Source: Dermatemys mawii
Taxonomy: Eukaryota > Chordata > Testudines > Dermatemydidae
DNA: 64,000 bases
Reading direction: 5' to 3'
NCBI GenBank assembly: GCA_007922305.1
Contig: ML677385.1
Location: 6,846,336 to 6,910,335, forward strand
This document shows positions 46,274 to 58,782 of the stretch, piece by piece. The number at the start of each line of letters is the position of its first letter. The first letter of the stretch is position 1. The notes under the pieces were generated by a model that was given only the letters and a program-made list of their open reading frames with translations, had not been told where the DNA came from and searched no databases. Both the position numbers and the translations under genes were made by a program.

Positions 46274-49200
46274 GTACATAATGGCTGGAAAACTCTACTC
46301 AAAGGAGCTGTATTTTCTACTTGTCAATAGTGATGGGAAGGGAGTAAATCAGCAGTGGACACGAGCCATCTGTAGTTCATTTGAAAACCTTTCTCTAGCT
46401 GATTAGCTATCTCCTAGAAGTAGATATTTAGTGTCACTCAGCAATAGGGAGTGGTCTGATTTAGTGCTAAAATTGTGATGGAGCAGTAGCCATTAGCTCA
46501 GCACCACTGCTTCCACTCAACATGGTTGGCAAATAAGTCTCCTATTTGTGAATGACAACATCATTTAAATATTATCAAGGGAGTAAAGCTAGGTGACTAA
46601 TTTTCAGTGACAGTGAATAACATATTTGATCAGTTTTGACTTTTTTTTGCTCCTTGGCAGATCATGCTTTTCTCATATTTATTCATTATTCTAAATTATT
46701 CACTGAATAATGTCACTGAATCACTCTTGGTCTCTAGACTGTGGATAAGCAATTTGTTCATTGTATCTGATATTCCAGATTCAAAGTAAATTGGCTAGTT
46801 TGGATTCCATGCATAGATCACATGGCACTGAGTCTCTTTAAGTGAATGAGTATAACCCTTAGTCATTTTCTTTTTGTGACCAATCAGGTTTATGAATTCA
46901 CAATTCACTTTCCCCAAATATTCTCCAGTGTTCACTTAGAATTTGCCATTTCCACAGCCATTTGGGTTATAACATTTGTGTGCTAGAATATATCTGGATA
47001 GCAAATATACCGTGGAACCAAGGGTGTGGGCAAAGCCAAAACTAATTTGTTACAAAATAGGAATGAATATTTGATTATCCCGCGCCCTCCCCAAATTCAC
47101 CCTGGCCTACTTACCCCAAGCTGAGAAGCAGAGAGGGCAGAGACAAGTGAATTTGACTGCACCATGCACAAATCTCTTTTTGCAGAGTTAAGAAGTCTTG
47201 TGATATGCAAACTGAAATTAACAGAAAAAAGGAGACAGATTTGGATTTGGAACCCCATTTACCAAGTTAGTGGAAATCTCTGATTTGGCATCCAGCTAGA
47301 TGAGCTTTGCAAGTAATTTTTGGCTACATATGCCGGCCTTGACTCTTCAGTTAAATCCATGCACATCCAGCAGAGTCTTACTGAAGTCGCTGCGGTTCAG
47401 CATGAGCAGTGCACAAGAATCTGCCTGCATGGGTATAGTTGTGATATTGGGGTCGTTGTCATTCAGAATAAAATATAAAAGCATAAGACAAGTGCAGAGA
47501 AGGCTTAAGATAGATGAGAATTGGGCAAGTGTTGTGTTTATGGCATACAAAGAGAGACGACTAATTAACAAATATAAAATTCTCTTTCTGGAAGGTTGCA
47601 ATGTAACACTATTTTATTTCTTAAAATCCAGAACCTTAACACATAAGAACCAGAAAAGAGAAGGAGGGAAAGCAGGCGTCTTCCTAGAGCAGAGAGGTAC
47701 AACTCACCCCACCTTACTCTAGGCTGGTTCTGTGCAGACTGACTACTTAAAAACTCAGATTGCATGCTTCCCTACAGAGCACCCTAACCTGCAAGCAGAA
47801 CCAGGAACACTCCTGGAAATGATAGTGACTGCTTGCCATTTTAACTCAGTTTTAAATACAGCACAGTAAGCAAAAAGAAAATGTTTATGACTTGAATAAT
47901 GTACTGAGGTATAGCCAAGGAAAAATGAAGATGATTAAAAAAATAGTGAAATGTATTCAAACCAGCTGCACCACCGAATCTCACTCAGTTGGGAAGCCCA
48001 ATAACTGTTTGAGGAGTAAATACCATGAACAGTAGGCTGGGTTCGCGTTACCTTACAGTATATGTTAAGTTACAATCCAGCATCATAACATTAACTTAGT
48101 GGTTTAATGGTTTTGTAACTGAGGGGGGAAAAAAACAGGGTTAGAGCAATGCGATGTTCAGGGTTGTGAGCTGCATTATGCAGCAGCAGAAAAGGTAATG
48201 TCTTCGTGATGCTGTCCGCATATTTTGACACCTGCATGACTCTGGGGATAATACCAATAATACAGTAATGATAGTGGTATGTTAACATTTGCATAGCAGC
48301 TTTCATCTCATAGGATTCCAAGGTGCTTTACTAAAAGTATACACACACTGTAGTTTTGCACGCTTAGAACATCTTTCATCCAAAGATCTCAGTGTGCATT
48401 GCCAGCTATCTCCCTGCAGCATTACTGAAACACAGTCTTCTCTAGGACAGGAGAACAGCAACGGCGTGAGTAAATAACAGTAGAGGATGGGGAGTAGTGA
48501 GCCCCGGAACGTCCTTGTTCAGGTGAGCTCCTACTATTACAGAAAATGCCATGGTGTCTTTAATATTCACACAGATAAGCAAGGACTTCATTTTTAAAGG
48601 TCTTATTCAATAGGATTTGGTTAGGCTAGAAAAACTACGAACACTGTCGGTTAACGCACCCCAACTCTGGTCTCTTGTCATAGGCTATCTTAGCAATGCA
48701 GGCATCTGAATCGGGATCACAGTTATGCTGTATGTGCATAAACGCAGCAGCTGATTTGATCAGCTATGCAGTGCAGTGCACTCACGTTGATTCTACAAGA
48801 TGCAACTCACACAAAACACAGCCTTGCCATCAAACCAGACTTTGGACTGCTATTGAATCCTGACCGTGGCATTCAAAAGCAGAGAAAGCTGGCCTCAGAA
48901 TGCTCGCTGATTTTCAGGACAGGATCAGTTACCTTTTTAAATGTATGTTTATGCAAAATGTTTCAGTATGGGCCCGTGTAAGAGCACACGTACAGAGAGA
49001 GAGAGAGAGAGAGAGAGAACCGTGCCTTTTGCTTGATTTTTTATCATTACAGAGTCTAAATTTGTTGGGTCATTATCTGTTTTAAGGAGGTTGAGCCTCC
49101 ATTCATTACTCATCTGCCATCAGCATGTAGAGCTGCGCGTTCCCTCTGCAGCGTGGTAAACATGCATAAGAAGCACCGTAACACTTACTAATTAGTTTCC

Positions 49201-49859
49201 CTATACAGTATCTCATCAAGGTTTTTTATTATTATTATTCTGACAGTGGGTATGTACAGAGAATGACTAACTATGCTGAGTTTGAGGAACATGATTAGGA
49301 AAGAAAAAATGCTTCCAAAAATGTCATTCTCCTTGATTTGTTTTTGGCAGAGATTAACTGCAAGGATAACCACCCACAATTTTCTTGCATAACCTTGTGC
49401 AGGAGATGGGCTGCAGGCAATTAACCATGTATTTGCCACACTGCCGTTTTGGCCTTGTCTAACTTGGAAATAGCACCAGTTCAGTACAAGGTTGGGCATC
49501 ACGGCGTGTTATCCTTGTATACAAGGCCAATGTGTGGGTCAGCATCAGGTCAGCCAAACAGATTATAGAGATGGCACCACTTCTAAGCAGAGGCAATGCC
49601 TGGGAGGGAGCAGGAAGTGACATAGTGTCACATGCCTCACCAGATTTCTGCCAGGGTTTATGTGCTTTGCCCTGGACCCTGCGGCTTATCACCAGAATCA
49701 TTAAATTGTGCGCCCCCTCCCCGCACCCCACTATCAACAGTTAGTGTTGTCTCTGCTGCCAAATATAGTTAAGACCTTAAAGCTAGATCTTATCACATGA
49801 ATTGCAAAGTGTGCATGGGCTTGTATAGGGGCCAAAATTTGAAAGCAGTCCATAAAAAC
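46274..49859. other. Intergenic, no gene recognised
   Basis: No exon or RNA gene that I can support. A GA microsatellite of about 26 bases lies at 48993-49018. The frame at 47300-47722 shows no family features. Confidence 0.45.
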
Positions 49860-50600
49860 ATTAAAGGGAGAAAATAGTGGCACATCGCAGGGCGGCCTGT
49901 CCCTTTAAGGGCCTGAGGAGCCAGGGAGCAGCAAGATCTGGCATAAGGAGAAGTGCAGCAGGTAGGTGTTGGGAACCAACTGATCCAGCTAAGCAGCAGC
50001 TAATGGCTGGCTCTGATTCCCAGCTGGAAGATGTAAATAAGGACCCAGCTGTGTAAGACAGGGAGGAGCAGGACAAAGAAACACCTTTCTGAGAAGCAGG
50101 CAGGCAGGCTGCAACAGGGCAGGTAGGGCTTGTAGTTCCCCTGAGGCTAAAGGAGGGCTGTGACCCTTGAGCTACTGGGGTGGGGGGTCTGCAGTCAGTT
50201 CAAGATGGTTACTTTCCCTCACTTCTTGTGACTGTGCGGCAGAGGAATAACAGAGCCTGCACTGCAGGCTAAAACAGAATTGGGTGTGCCTGTCTGTTTC
50301 CTCCCCAAGCTGGTCCACAGGCCCACCAGACTACACACAGATTTAGCCTTCAATAAAAGTTACAACCTCCTCTTCCCTCCCCACACCATATACCAACACC
50401 AGTCTCCCTAAACTACACCCAAGTCTGTCTGAGTATTCTTGGGCCGTGCTCTTGTTACACCACTCTGAGGGTTGCCCCAAGTTAAAGCAGCTGCAGTGGC
50501 CTCACAGGAATTGCTCAGCCAGCCAAGGAGTTGGTAGAGCACCCTGTAATCTACTGGCACTTGATCCTGACTGTGTCAGCTCTGTGACACTCAAAGATTC
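49860..50600. other. GC-richer stretch, possible old LTR material
   Basis: The segment has CCCTTTAAGGGCCTGAGGAG, GTAAATAAGGACCC and a polypurine-like middle, which resemble LTR composition. No inverted TG...CA ends or target duplications were found, so this is only a suggestion. No gene is recognised. Confidence 0.25.
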
Positions 50601-50699
50601 CCCTCTGATGGGGAGGGGAAGAGCGTAGGGTCAGAAACTAGGCTGCTGCAGCACCCCCAGGTTTTTTGGGGAGTCCCACCTGCCACTCTGCTCCCAGGG

Positions 50700-51170
50700 T
50701 CCCAGTTCTGCCCAGGGCTCCGCTCCTGGACCCGCACCTGGGGTCCCGACTCCCAGCTGCAGGACCCGCGTCTGGGGCTCTGTTCCCAGCACCGCACACT
50801 AGGTGCTGGCTGCCAATGGGCCAACGTCCGGGGCTCTTCTCCCAGCCCCAAACACGGGGTCCCAGCTGCCACTGGACCCATGCCCTGGAGCTCTGCAGTT
50901 GGCCTGTAGGATCCCAGCTTCTGCTGGCTCTGCGCCCAGGGCACTGTTCCTGACCCAACGCCCAGGGGCTTAGCTCCTGGTGTCACCAGCCCTGTGCCCA
51001 GGGTTATGTTCATGGCCCTGTGGCTGGAGTCCACACGTGGAACTTTGGCTGCGGCTGGCCCCGTATCAGGAGCTCTACTCCCAGCCCCACACGCAGATTC
51101 CCAGCCGTAGTCCCCTTACCTATGCCCATGTTCCCCCCCAGAGCCACGGTCCCACTCCTGGCCCCGGCTC
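50700..51170. repeat. Imperfect minisatellite, period about 52-60 bp
   Basis: GGGCTC-type blocks followed by TCCCAGC and a GGGTCCC stretch start near 50715, 50775, 50831, 50887 and 50939. Spacings are 60, 56, 56 and 52 bases, and the pattern then becomes irregular to about 51170. It is GC-rich, and the glycine/proline-rich frames on both strands come from it. Confidence 0.5.
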
Positions 51171-51289
51171 ATGGGGATGGGGGGCACAGACAGGAGTAGG
51201 GGGGATAAGGTAAAAACTTTGGGGTGGGAACCTCTGGTAGTCAGCGTCACCACTGCAAAAATTGTCCCAGCACCACTGGGGGAAAAGAA

Positions 51290-52792
51290 GGGGGCATCTT
51301 TGGCTGCTTCTCTTCCCAGCTCAGCCCATATTGCTGGTGATAAAGCACATGATGCTTTATCAAGTTCACATGTGCTTCTTCTGCTTGTTCCAAATCATCT
51401 GATTGTGTCTCATCAAGCCAAACATACAGTTTTGACAGGGCATTTGCAATTACTGGGTGACAGCCTAGCTGGAGCTCCAGAGTTATTTCATGCTACTGTA
51501 CTTTCGAAAGCAATCACTGAATCCCCGGTAGTGACACTCTGTGTCCTTTCTTGTTTATTGCAATTCAGTGATTTATGGTCAGTTTCAGCTTTGTAGCTAT
51601 GACTATAAGAGAAAATCAAAAAACTTTCTGCAGCCACATGCATGGCCTAGCATCTCGTTCTCAATTAGCAAAAATACATTCTCTGTCGTTGTCGCTCCAC
51701 AGCATACATTACAGGAAGCTATTCAATCCTTGTCTTTGTAGTAATATGGCTCCCAACCCTCCTTTTGTTCCATCTATGGAAAACTTGATCACTTTCAATG
51801 CATTAAAGAATTGTTGCACTGGCACTGATGTCAATACATGCTTCAAATCCTTGTATGCGCTCTCATACTCATGCTTTCGTGCCTGTTACGTATTTGTGTC
51901 AAGGGACTTTCTTAGGTGAGTTGTTTGAGTGTGAACTTATTGACCTATTTCAACATGCCTTGCAATCTCTAGATTCCTTTGTTTACCTTTTTGGGTCTCT
52001 TCACGTTCAGTATTGCTGTAATCTTAGCAATCAGGCATTACTCCTTTTGTGCCACTTTCTCTCCTCTCTGACTATTTAAGTTGTTTGGCTCTGCTCGGTT
52101 TAAGGTTATGTCCTCTTGTGTGTGCTAGTGCTCTCCATAGTTCTGATGTTCAACAGAAGTGCTGCGCTGGTGTATTATGTCATCAGTGTGTACTTTCACA
52201 TCCTGGGAGACCTACTTGCACCTGGGATATTGTGTTCTGAAATATTTTGAGGGCTGAAATGTATGCCAAAAGGCAATCTTAAGGAGCCACATGGTGTATT
52301 GAAAGTACTCATCAGGGAGCTTTCATTGACCAAAGGAACATGCCAAGTGCCTGTCAATGCACCTAATTTGCTGAAGAATTTGACCTCTGCCTTTTTAGCA
52401 AATATTTCATTACTTACAGCCAAGTGGAAATGTCCCCTTGTAATGTTTTTGTGACACTCCTGGGGATCAATGCAAGATCTGATTCCATTCCTTTTTCCCC
52501 CTACAGTTCTAAGGCATGAACCCAGCCTTTTGGCTCTTAAAGTGCATGGACAATGCCATCTGCTTTCACGTTTTGCACCTCTTCCTTTGATCTATTTATT
52601 TAAGGCTTGTGGAACATTTCAGGAGGCACATAGAACAGGCGCGATGTCCTCTTATAACTGTATCTTGTATTTCACAAGAGGACACCTCTTTCCTGTAAAC
52701 AAGCCTTCAGAATGATACAGTTAGTCCACTTGTGTCTGGTACTGGCTTGTCACCAGTTATTATTCTGACTTTTAATGGCCACGCTCCTCCCA
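51290..52792 (-). pseudogene. Ty3/gypsy reverse transcriptase and RNase H, decayed
   Basis: Segments recognisable in order on the - strand are the linker before the polymerase (EEVQNVKADGIVHAL), then IDPQECHKNITRGHFHLA, then AEVKFFSKLGALTGTWHVPL with ESSLMSTFNTPCGSLRLPFGI (reverse transcriptase fingers and palm, around 52196-52423). After a shifted stretch come AYKDLKHVLTSVPVQQFF and KFSIDGTKGGLGAILLQ (start of RNase H, about 51720-51860), and near 51430 a VIANALSK segment equivalent to the IADALSR end of RNase H. The catalytic YxDD box falls in a frameshifted part and is not readable. Many stops and frameshifts mark an old copy. Confidence 0.75.
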
Positions 52793-54091
52793 GAATCATA
52801 GAACTGGAAGGGACCTCGAGAGGTCATCTAGTCTAGTCCCCTGCACTCAAGGCAGGACTAAGTATTATCTAGGCCAGGGGTCTCAAACTCAATTTATCTA
52901 GGAGGCAGGGCCAGTCCTCAAATCCTCCCAGTGGGCCAGTAATGTCACTGAAGATGGTGTTCAGAAAAGAAAACGTTACTATTGTATTATTTTAGTTCGA
53001 ATTTCTTAGAAATAATAAAACTGTCACAACTTTATACAATTCTTCACCTGCCAGAGAGTTTTTAAACACCTGGCAACACTTAAGTTCTGTCAGATTGTTG
53101 ATGTTTGACCTCAGTGATTGAGCAGTTGAAACCTTCAGATTTGCAGCAAGGTGTGCATCAGTATTTTGACTTATTTATATTCATTGTGGAAAAAAGTGAT
53201 GCTGCCTTCATGGCTGACTGCTGGCAACTAACGATGCTGCCTTCATGGGTGACTCTGCCCAGTGACTAGTGATGGCATCTCTGTCCCTCTTCCCCAGCCA
53301 ATGGGAGCTGCGGGGAGCGGTGCCTGCATCAGACATTGCCGGCAGCATGTCTGCATGAGTCTCTTCTCTGTGGGCCGCAGTGGGGAAGTTCTCGGGCCGC
53401 AGATGGTCCGTGGGCCAGGACTTTGAGACCCCTGATCTAGACCACCCCAACAGGTGTTTGTCCAACCTGCTCTTAAAAATCCCCAATGATGGAGATTCTA
53501 CAACCTCCCTAGGCAATTTATTCCAGGGCTTCACCACCCTCATAGTTAGGAAGTTTTTCCTGATGTTCAACCTGAACCGCCCTTGCTGCAATTTAAGCCT
53601 TTTGCTTCTTGTCCTATCCTCAGAACAGTTTTTCCCCCTCCTCCTTGTAACAACCTTTTATGTGGTAGAAATCTTTTATCACGTTCCCTCTCAGTCTTCT
53701 CTTCTCCAGACTAAACAACCCTAATTTTTTCAATCTTCCCTCGTAAGTCATGTTTTCTAAACCTTTAATCATTTTTGTTGCTGTTCTCTGAACTTTCTCC
53801 AATTTGTCCACATCTTTCCTGAAATATGGCAGACAGAACTGGACGTAATACTCCAGTTGAGGCCTAATCAACATGGAGTAGAACGGAAGAATTACTTCTT
53901 GTTTCTTGCTTAGAATAACCCTGATAATACATCCCACAGTTTATATTTGCTTTTTTTGCAACAGTGTTAGACCCCCCAGGTCTTGTTCCGCAGTACTCCT
54001 TCCTCGGCAGTCATTTCCCATTTTATATGTGTGCAACTGATTGGTCCTTCCTAAGTGGAGTACTTTGCATTTGTCCTTGTTGAATTTCATC
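52793..54091 (-). mobile_element. CR1 LINE, 5'-truncated, inserted in the Ty3/gypsy element
   Basis: The - strand encodes the C-terminal part of CR1 ORF2: KFNKDKCKVLHLGRTNQ, then RPQLEYYVQF, DVDKLEKVQRTATKMIKGLE, RLKKLGLFSLEKRRLRG, RFRLNIRKNFLTMRV and NKLPREVVESPSLGIFKSRL. The 3' end is the CATAGAACTGGAAGGGACC-type terminus at 52793. The catalytic part of the polymerase is absent, so it is 5'-truncated as usual for CR1. Ty3/gypsy sequence resumes on both sides. A 560-bp hAT element (52875-53434) splits it near its 3' end. Confidence 0.85.
52875..53434. mobile_element. 560-bp hAT MITE nested inside CR1
   Basis: The ends CAGGGGTCTCAAAC and (reverse of the right end) CAGGGGTCTCAAAG share 13 terminal bases. 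The 8-bp target duplication is ATCTAGGC at 52867-52874 and ATCTAGAC at 53435-53442 (one mismatch). Removing it restores the continuous CR1 wording TATCTAG-ACCACCCC. It has no transposase gene. Confidence 0.88.
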
Positions 54092-55239
54092 ATCATGTGT
54101 AAGCCCAAGACTAGTTGCTTTCCATTGTGTACCACAATTCCTCCTCTTGTACTGGTTTGCCTTTACAGTTCAGTAACAGTTCAGACTTAGCCATGGCTGG
54201 AATTGTCCTGCATTGTTGACTTTTCAAGTTTTATACTTTGAACCAAACCGCCTCCGTTTTCCATTATTACATTCACTTATGCTCCTGTGTCACTCTAGTC
54301 CTACATCACACAAAGACTATTTGTGCATATCTTCATTAGCCATATTGGAAAAATTTGCAGCTTCTTTCTTCTTTGTGTTTAGAAATGGTTCATTCCTTTC
54401 ATTTGAGGAATCTTCATGTTCTATCTTTAACGTCTGCATTTTCCTACATGTCTTCACATTTTTGCAAAGTAGTTGTACTTACTATGACTAAATGGTGGAC
54501 ATTTTTTATATGCACGCCAGCCACCAGATTGCTCATATTATTCCTTGTTCCCTTTCTGTTTTGATTTTCAGTGTGCTTTTTCCCTACTTGCTTAACTCCG
54601 GTGTTTATAGTTACGTGCTCTCTGCATCTCACTGGGGCCTTAATTTGCATTTCTGATTGTTCTGTTTCTTGTTTCTTTTTTTCAGGCCCTTGTCCCTAAG
54701 TAGATTTTCTTAGACCTCTTTATTTTTGTGGCTCCAACTTATTTAGTCTTGAATGATGGCGCGTACGTACTCCAAATTAACAAGACTAGCTTTTTAATTT
54801 TAAGCCTATAAAAAACCCTCAATTATTTCTCTGTTTTTCACAGGTCCTTATCCAGAAAATAGATCTTTCATAGGTAATTACTTTAGAGCCACATTGATCC
54901 TCAGATCTTCTAATGCCTTCTTTAAAACTTTCTTCCCTTCCTCATCATCACTCACAGTCTGGAATGCAGCACTTCGACACCCAGCCACCGTAAAAAAGTC
55001 ATTTCCATCGTTGTTTTCCATCTTACTAACTCTCCTATACGCTTCAGATTGCTGTCTGGTCTTTCTCCAGTCTCTTCAGAATTCCCTGTGATTTTTAAGG
55101 CAGGTGGAGAATTTGTGTGTTGTGTTTGCAGGGGTTCTGCGGCACTCATTTTTCATTACCCTGTCACCTTGCTGTGATCAGTGTCCTTTTCATCAGACAG
55201 TTGCAGTCTGGTTGCCCTTTTCGCAGACTCACCAGCCAT
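54092..55239 (-). pseudogene. Ty3/gypsy gag and protease region, decayed
   Basis: On the - strand the gag-like start region includes PPALKITGN followed by a W-rich stretch (LVRWKTTMEMTFLRWLGVEV at about 54960-55020), resembling gypsy capsid. Around 54430-54540 the text YEQSGGWRAYKKCPPF then SKYNYFAKM is a degenerate CCHC zinc knuckle (GG..HK..CPAFG..C..CHKYNHFAKVC in the family). Near 54180 LLNCKGKPVQ corresponds to the segment just before the protease active site, but the DTG triad itself is not readable. Frameshifts and stops are frequent. Confidence 0.6.
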
Positions 55240-55245
55240 CTGTGC

Positions 55246-55263
55246 CTTGCATTCCTGGTACCA
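55246..55263 (-). other. Possible tRNA-Met-like primer-binding site
   Basis: On the - strand TGGTACCAGGAATGC resembles the initiator tRNA-Met complement TGGTATCAG at 8 of 9 bases. It sits just upstream of the gag region, where a primer-binding site is expected. Age and the short match make this tentative. Confidence 0.35.
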
Positions 55264-55533
55264 AGTTGTATTTCGATGATGCTGAAGACAGGTTTTAGAA
55301 TAAGTTGTTCACTTAACTAACAACAAATAACTTCTAATGTACATGGAGCACTGTTGCTGCTGTAATCTAGCCTGGCTAATCCTCTTTTCTCTGCAACCAC
55401 TTCCTGTCTCTGTGTTTGAGAGGATCTGAGTCAACAGGAAGTGTGGCACTCTGTAATATCCTGCAGGGGATGTGGCAACATTAAATATACTGTTAAATTT
55501 AAACCCTTTGTAACCAGCCATCATCCTCAGCAG

Positions 55534-55592
55534 GGACTGAACTCACAATCTTCAGAACTATAAATATAGGCTTCTAAAACTTGAGCTAAAGG
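55534..55592 (-). repeat. tRNA-like SINE head, minus orientation
   Basis: Read on the - strand, TTTAGCTCAAGTTTTAGAAG is A-box-like and TTGTGAGTTCAGTCC is B-box-like at tRNA spacing. Arm pairing is poor, so I do not call a functional tRNA. Confidence 0.45.
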
Positions 55593-55924
55593 AGACATTC
55601 TTCAAAGGTACCAAAGTAGGAAACTGTATTATTGTCAGGACCATGCATTCAAGGGCAGTTGATATCACACACTAAGCCAATTCCATGTTCCTCATGTTAG
55701 ACAATTTTATCCCAGGTTTCTGAGGTGCACACACAGGAGTTTAAGTCTCATAGGCGGCACTCTTTTAATGAACTGCGGCTGCAATACACTTTCAGACAGC
55801 ACGGTCCCTGGGTGATACTTATGCTGCTGTAGACTTAGGACACTGGGATGTGTTTGTCAAACAGAAAGAAGATCCAATACACTGGGCTAGTGCATGTGCT
55901 CATTCCTAGCTACTAAGAATTCTT

Positions 55925-55995
55925 CTTTATCTCAAGCTGTAGAAACCTGTGGTTTTGGTGCTGAAGTCTCAGGGTTGAATCCTCACTGCTGATTA
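55925..55995 (+). repeat. tRNA-like SINE head, plus orientation
   Basis: TCTCAAGCTGTAGAAACC and CAGGGTTGAATCCTCAC are A- and B-box-like at tRNA spacing. It may be the same SINE family as the head at 55534 in opposite orientation. Confidence 0.4.
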
Positions 55996-57848
55996 CAGTA
56001 TCTACATGTGCATTTGACCATGACTCATTTACACATAGGCTCATTAGTCAGAACAAGGTTTATACAGATGCCAGTTACAGCAAGAGGGAATGCTCTGTTC
56101 CCCCCATGGACTTTACTTTCTACAGGTGCCATAGATGAGAGGAGTGCACCCACAAATGTTTAGCATCTAGTATAACTTGTTTTGTCACAGATTTGGCAAA
56201 CCAATCAACAGGAACCAAACAGGGATCAATTTCAGGCGATTGCCCTTGTTTCCTATCGATTCCAGGACAGAATAACGAGTACGCCTGATGCCAATCACCA
56301 CCTGTGAATGCCACTGCACATCCTTCCCTGTGATTGAACTGCCACTGCATCACAAGGGAGCGAGAACAACTTTGATAAACTCAGGAGGTGAAACTGCAAG
56401 TACAACAGAGAAGCTTGAAAGGGAAGTGCCAGAAAGCAGAGTACATGCCACTACTTGTCACTTAGCAGAGACAAAAGTGTGTTCAACAAAGGCAACAACA
56501 TTATCAGATTAGCAACACCTGCAACAAATAGAAATATATCTGTGAAGACAGGGGATCTGTCAGCTGTCATTATAACACCATTGTGAGTACCACGATACAT
56601 TAAGTGGGATAAAGAGGTGGTGTTCTAACAGGCGTAATTATAATGGTGTTGAAAGGGACACTATCAAAGGTAACACCTGAAATTAGATCTACCAGTCTTG
56701 TGTGTGGGCGAGAACCTAATGCAGTGCCACATTGTGCCTCTGCTCTTTCCAGTGGCTCCATTTTTACGTCCCAGAGTGCCATTGAAACGGACAGACACCC
56801 TGCTCCTGAGTGCAGAACTCGCACATAGCTCACTATCCCACTTGCTCACAAGCAGTGAGTTGGCAAGATAAGAAAGAGAGTCATTGTGACAGGGAATATA
56901 TCGGGGAGTGCCTAGAACAATGGGACCCTGATCTACCATGGAGTCGCCTATGTGAGTGGTACCCCAATACAAGTAAAAAATACAGTTGACACATATCTCC
57001 TATTACCTCTGTTGCCTTTCTCTGTGGGTGAGTGCCTCTCAGAAACACTTCAACTAGTGTTTCACCTGTGACTTTGACCTTAAACTCTGAAGGTTAGGCT
57101 GCGTTCATCATACAAAGCAAAGCATTGAAGTAATATGAATTGAACCTCTACCAAACAGCAGAGCATAAAAGGTAGAGGTGTGTGTGTGGTGCCACCTAAG
57201 TATTGTGATGACACATGATACAATAATACACACACACTTTTCTTAGTAATACAGAACATCCAATATATAAAAAGTCACATAAGCATAGTTTAATCAAAGC
57301 ATAGCATTTTATTTCTCATATTGAAGTACATGTGGTAAAAATAAAATATAACATACAGAGTATTGACCTGTTGGGAAATCAGGATAGTTCCACCAATCCA
57401 CTCAAAAGAGAAAAGATACGAGCCACATGAGGGGCTGTTGTATTTTATGCATCTCCTGCTTTAAAGACTTTACAGGCCAGTTCATTAAGCTGCTACTAAT
57501 ATACTCAGGTTGTCAATCAGTGTAAGCTGTTGTTCTGGCTGGGTAGTGTGCATTAGAAGCAGAGAAGTGTAAGCCAAATAATACACTTCCCAGGTGGCCG
57601 AATGTTTGGGCCATATTGAGGAATTAAAATGTTTTGAATGTTAATCGCAAAAAAAATTGGGGCCTGAGCATTTGGAATTTCATTGTGCATATGAACACGG
57701 AGCTAAATGAGTCTTGCCATGTCTCTGAAGAACATTCTAGTCAATCAGTAGCTCCATTTAGGCTCTCAGGCCCCAATTCCCCTCTAATTGGTGTAAATCA
57801 GAGGAATTCTATTTAAGTCAATGGAATGGCACACGTGTAAAACCAGCG
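55996..57848. other. Intergenic, no gene recognised
   Basis: No exon or RNA gene that I can support. At about 57776-57845, GGTGTAAATCAGAGGAATTC followed by TTAAGTCAATGGAATGGC is a short dispersed repeat also seen near 35850. Confidence 0.45.
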
Positions 57849-58500
57849 GGACAGAATAAGGCCCTCTGCCAGGGCCGGTGCAACCATTAGACGAACTAAC
57901 CGACTGCCTAGGGCGCCAAGTAATTGGGGGCAGTGGTGGAGTGGAGATGAGCAGAGGCAGGGGGGCGCGGGGAGGGTGCCCGCAACTAGTAACGGGGGGG
58001 AGGGAAGGGGTGGCGCGCGCGCGTGCGCAGGGGAACCGCTCCCCATCCCAGCTCACCTGCACTCCGCCTCCCTCCCTGAGCACGCTGCCCACTCTAATTC
58101 CCCTCCCCTCCCAGACTTGCCTGATTGGCACTGCAAGTGGATAGGTCCTGACTAGCGCCGCAGGCCTGGGAGGCGGGAAAAGTGGAGCGGCGCCGGCGTG
58201 CTCAGGGGAGAAGTCAGAGCCGAGGTAATCTGGGGTGGGGAGCTGCTGCAGGGGAGGCTTCCCAGGTGGAGGGGGGCTCCCTGGTTGGTGAGGGCTAGGG
58301 AGATGCCACGGGGGGGCTTCCCGGATGGAGGGAGGGACCGGGGGGGGGCAGGGAGCTGCTGCCACGGGGAGGGGAGGTTTCCTGGGCATTGGGAAGCTGC
58401 CGCTGCAGGGGGCAGGAGAGACTCCTCGGGCTGTGGGGAGAGGCACAGTGGGGGGTGGGGGAGGCTCCCCTGGCGGCAGGTAGCAGATCTCCAAACTTTG
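57849..58500. mobile_element. hAT-like left terminus followed by G-rich repeat DNA
   Basis: CAGGGCCGGTGCAACC followed by CGACTGCCTAGGGCGCCAAG is related to the left end of the hAT element at 32340 (CAGGGCCAG..., AACTGCCTGGGTGCC). The following 600 bases are very G-rich with imperfect GGGGAGGCTTCCCAGG-type units. No right terminus was found. The long proline-rich reverse frame over this area is a composition artefact. Confidence 0.45.
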
Positions 58501-58782
58501 ACGCCCACAATTCTGAGCTTTTTAATTGAATGAGCTGCATTTCAAAATCTTCAACACCCAACCACTCAAATACATCCACTGAAATACAGACAAATCCAAG
58601 TTGCTTTCGTTGAACTTCTCAGGTTTAATTAGAGAAGAAAGCATTGGGCCAAATCGCTGTCAGAAAATTCTGATTCCACTTCTTGCATGTACATTCTAAT
58701 CTCAACATCAAACGCAGTGCGCTGTTCCACGTGGCATGACAGTGATGTATAAGCAGCAAATCAGAACTTTAAAATATCCCAG

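Larger units (their letters stand above)
51290..55480 (-). mobile_element. Old Ty3/gypsy LTR retrotransposon, minus strand, interrupted
   Basis: Read on the - strand from high to low coordinates, the order is primer-binding-site-like sequence, gag, zinc knuckle, protease start, then a foreign insertion (52793-54091), then reverse transcriptase and RNase H. That order is the Ty3/gypsy layout. A 5' LTR may occupy about 55264-55480 (TGTTGCCACATCCC start), but its edges are uncertain. No 3' LTR or integrase is visible below 51290, where GC-rich repeat DNA takes over, so the 3' part is lost. Confidence 0.7.

Noticed and set aside
48993..49018. Possible CRISPR-like or regulatory repeat
   Set aside because: It is a simple GA microsatellite. 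No spaced direct repeats of CRISPR type exist anywhere in this eukaryotic window.
57784..58494. A 236-codon proline-rich minus-strand frame
   Set aside because: It lies in G-rich repeat DNA that starts at a hAT-like terminus, and no conserved motif is seen.
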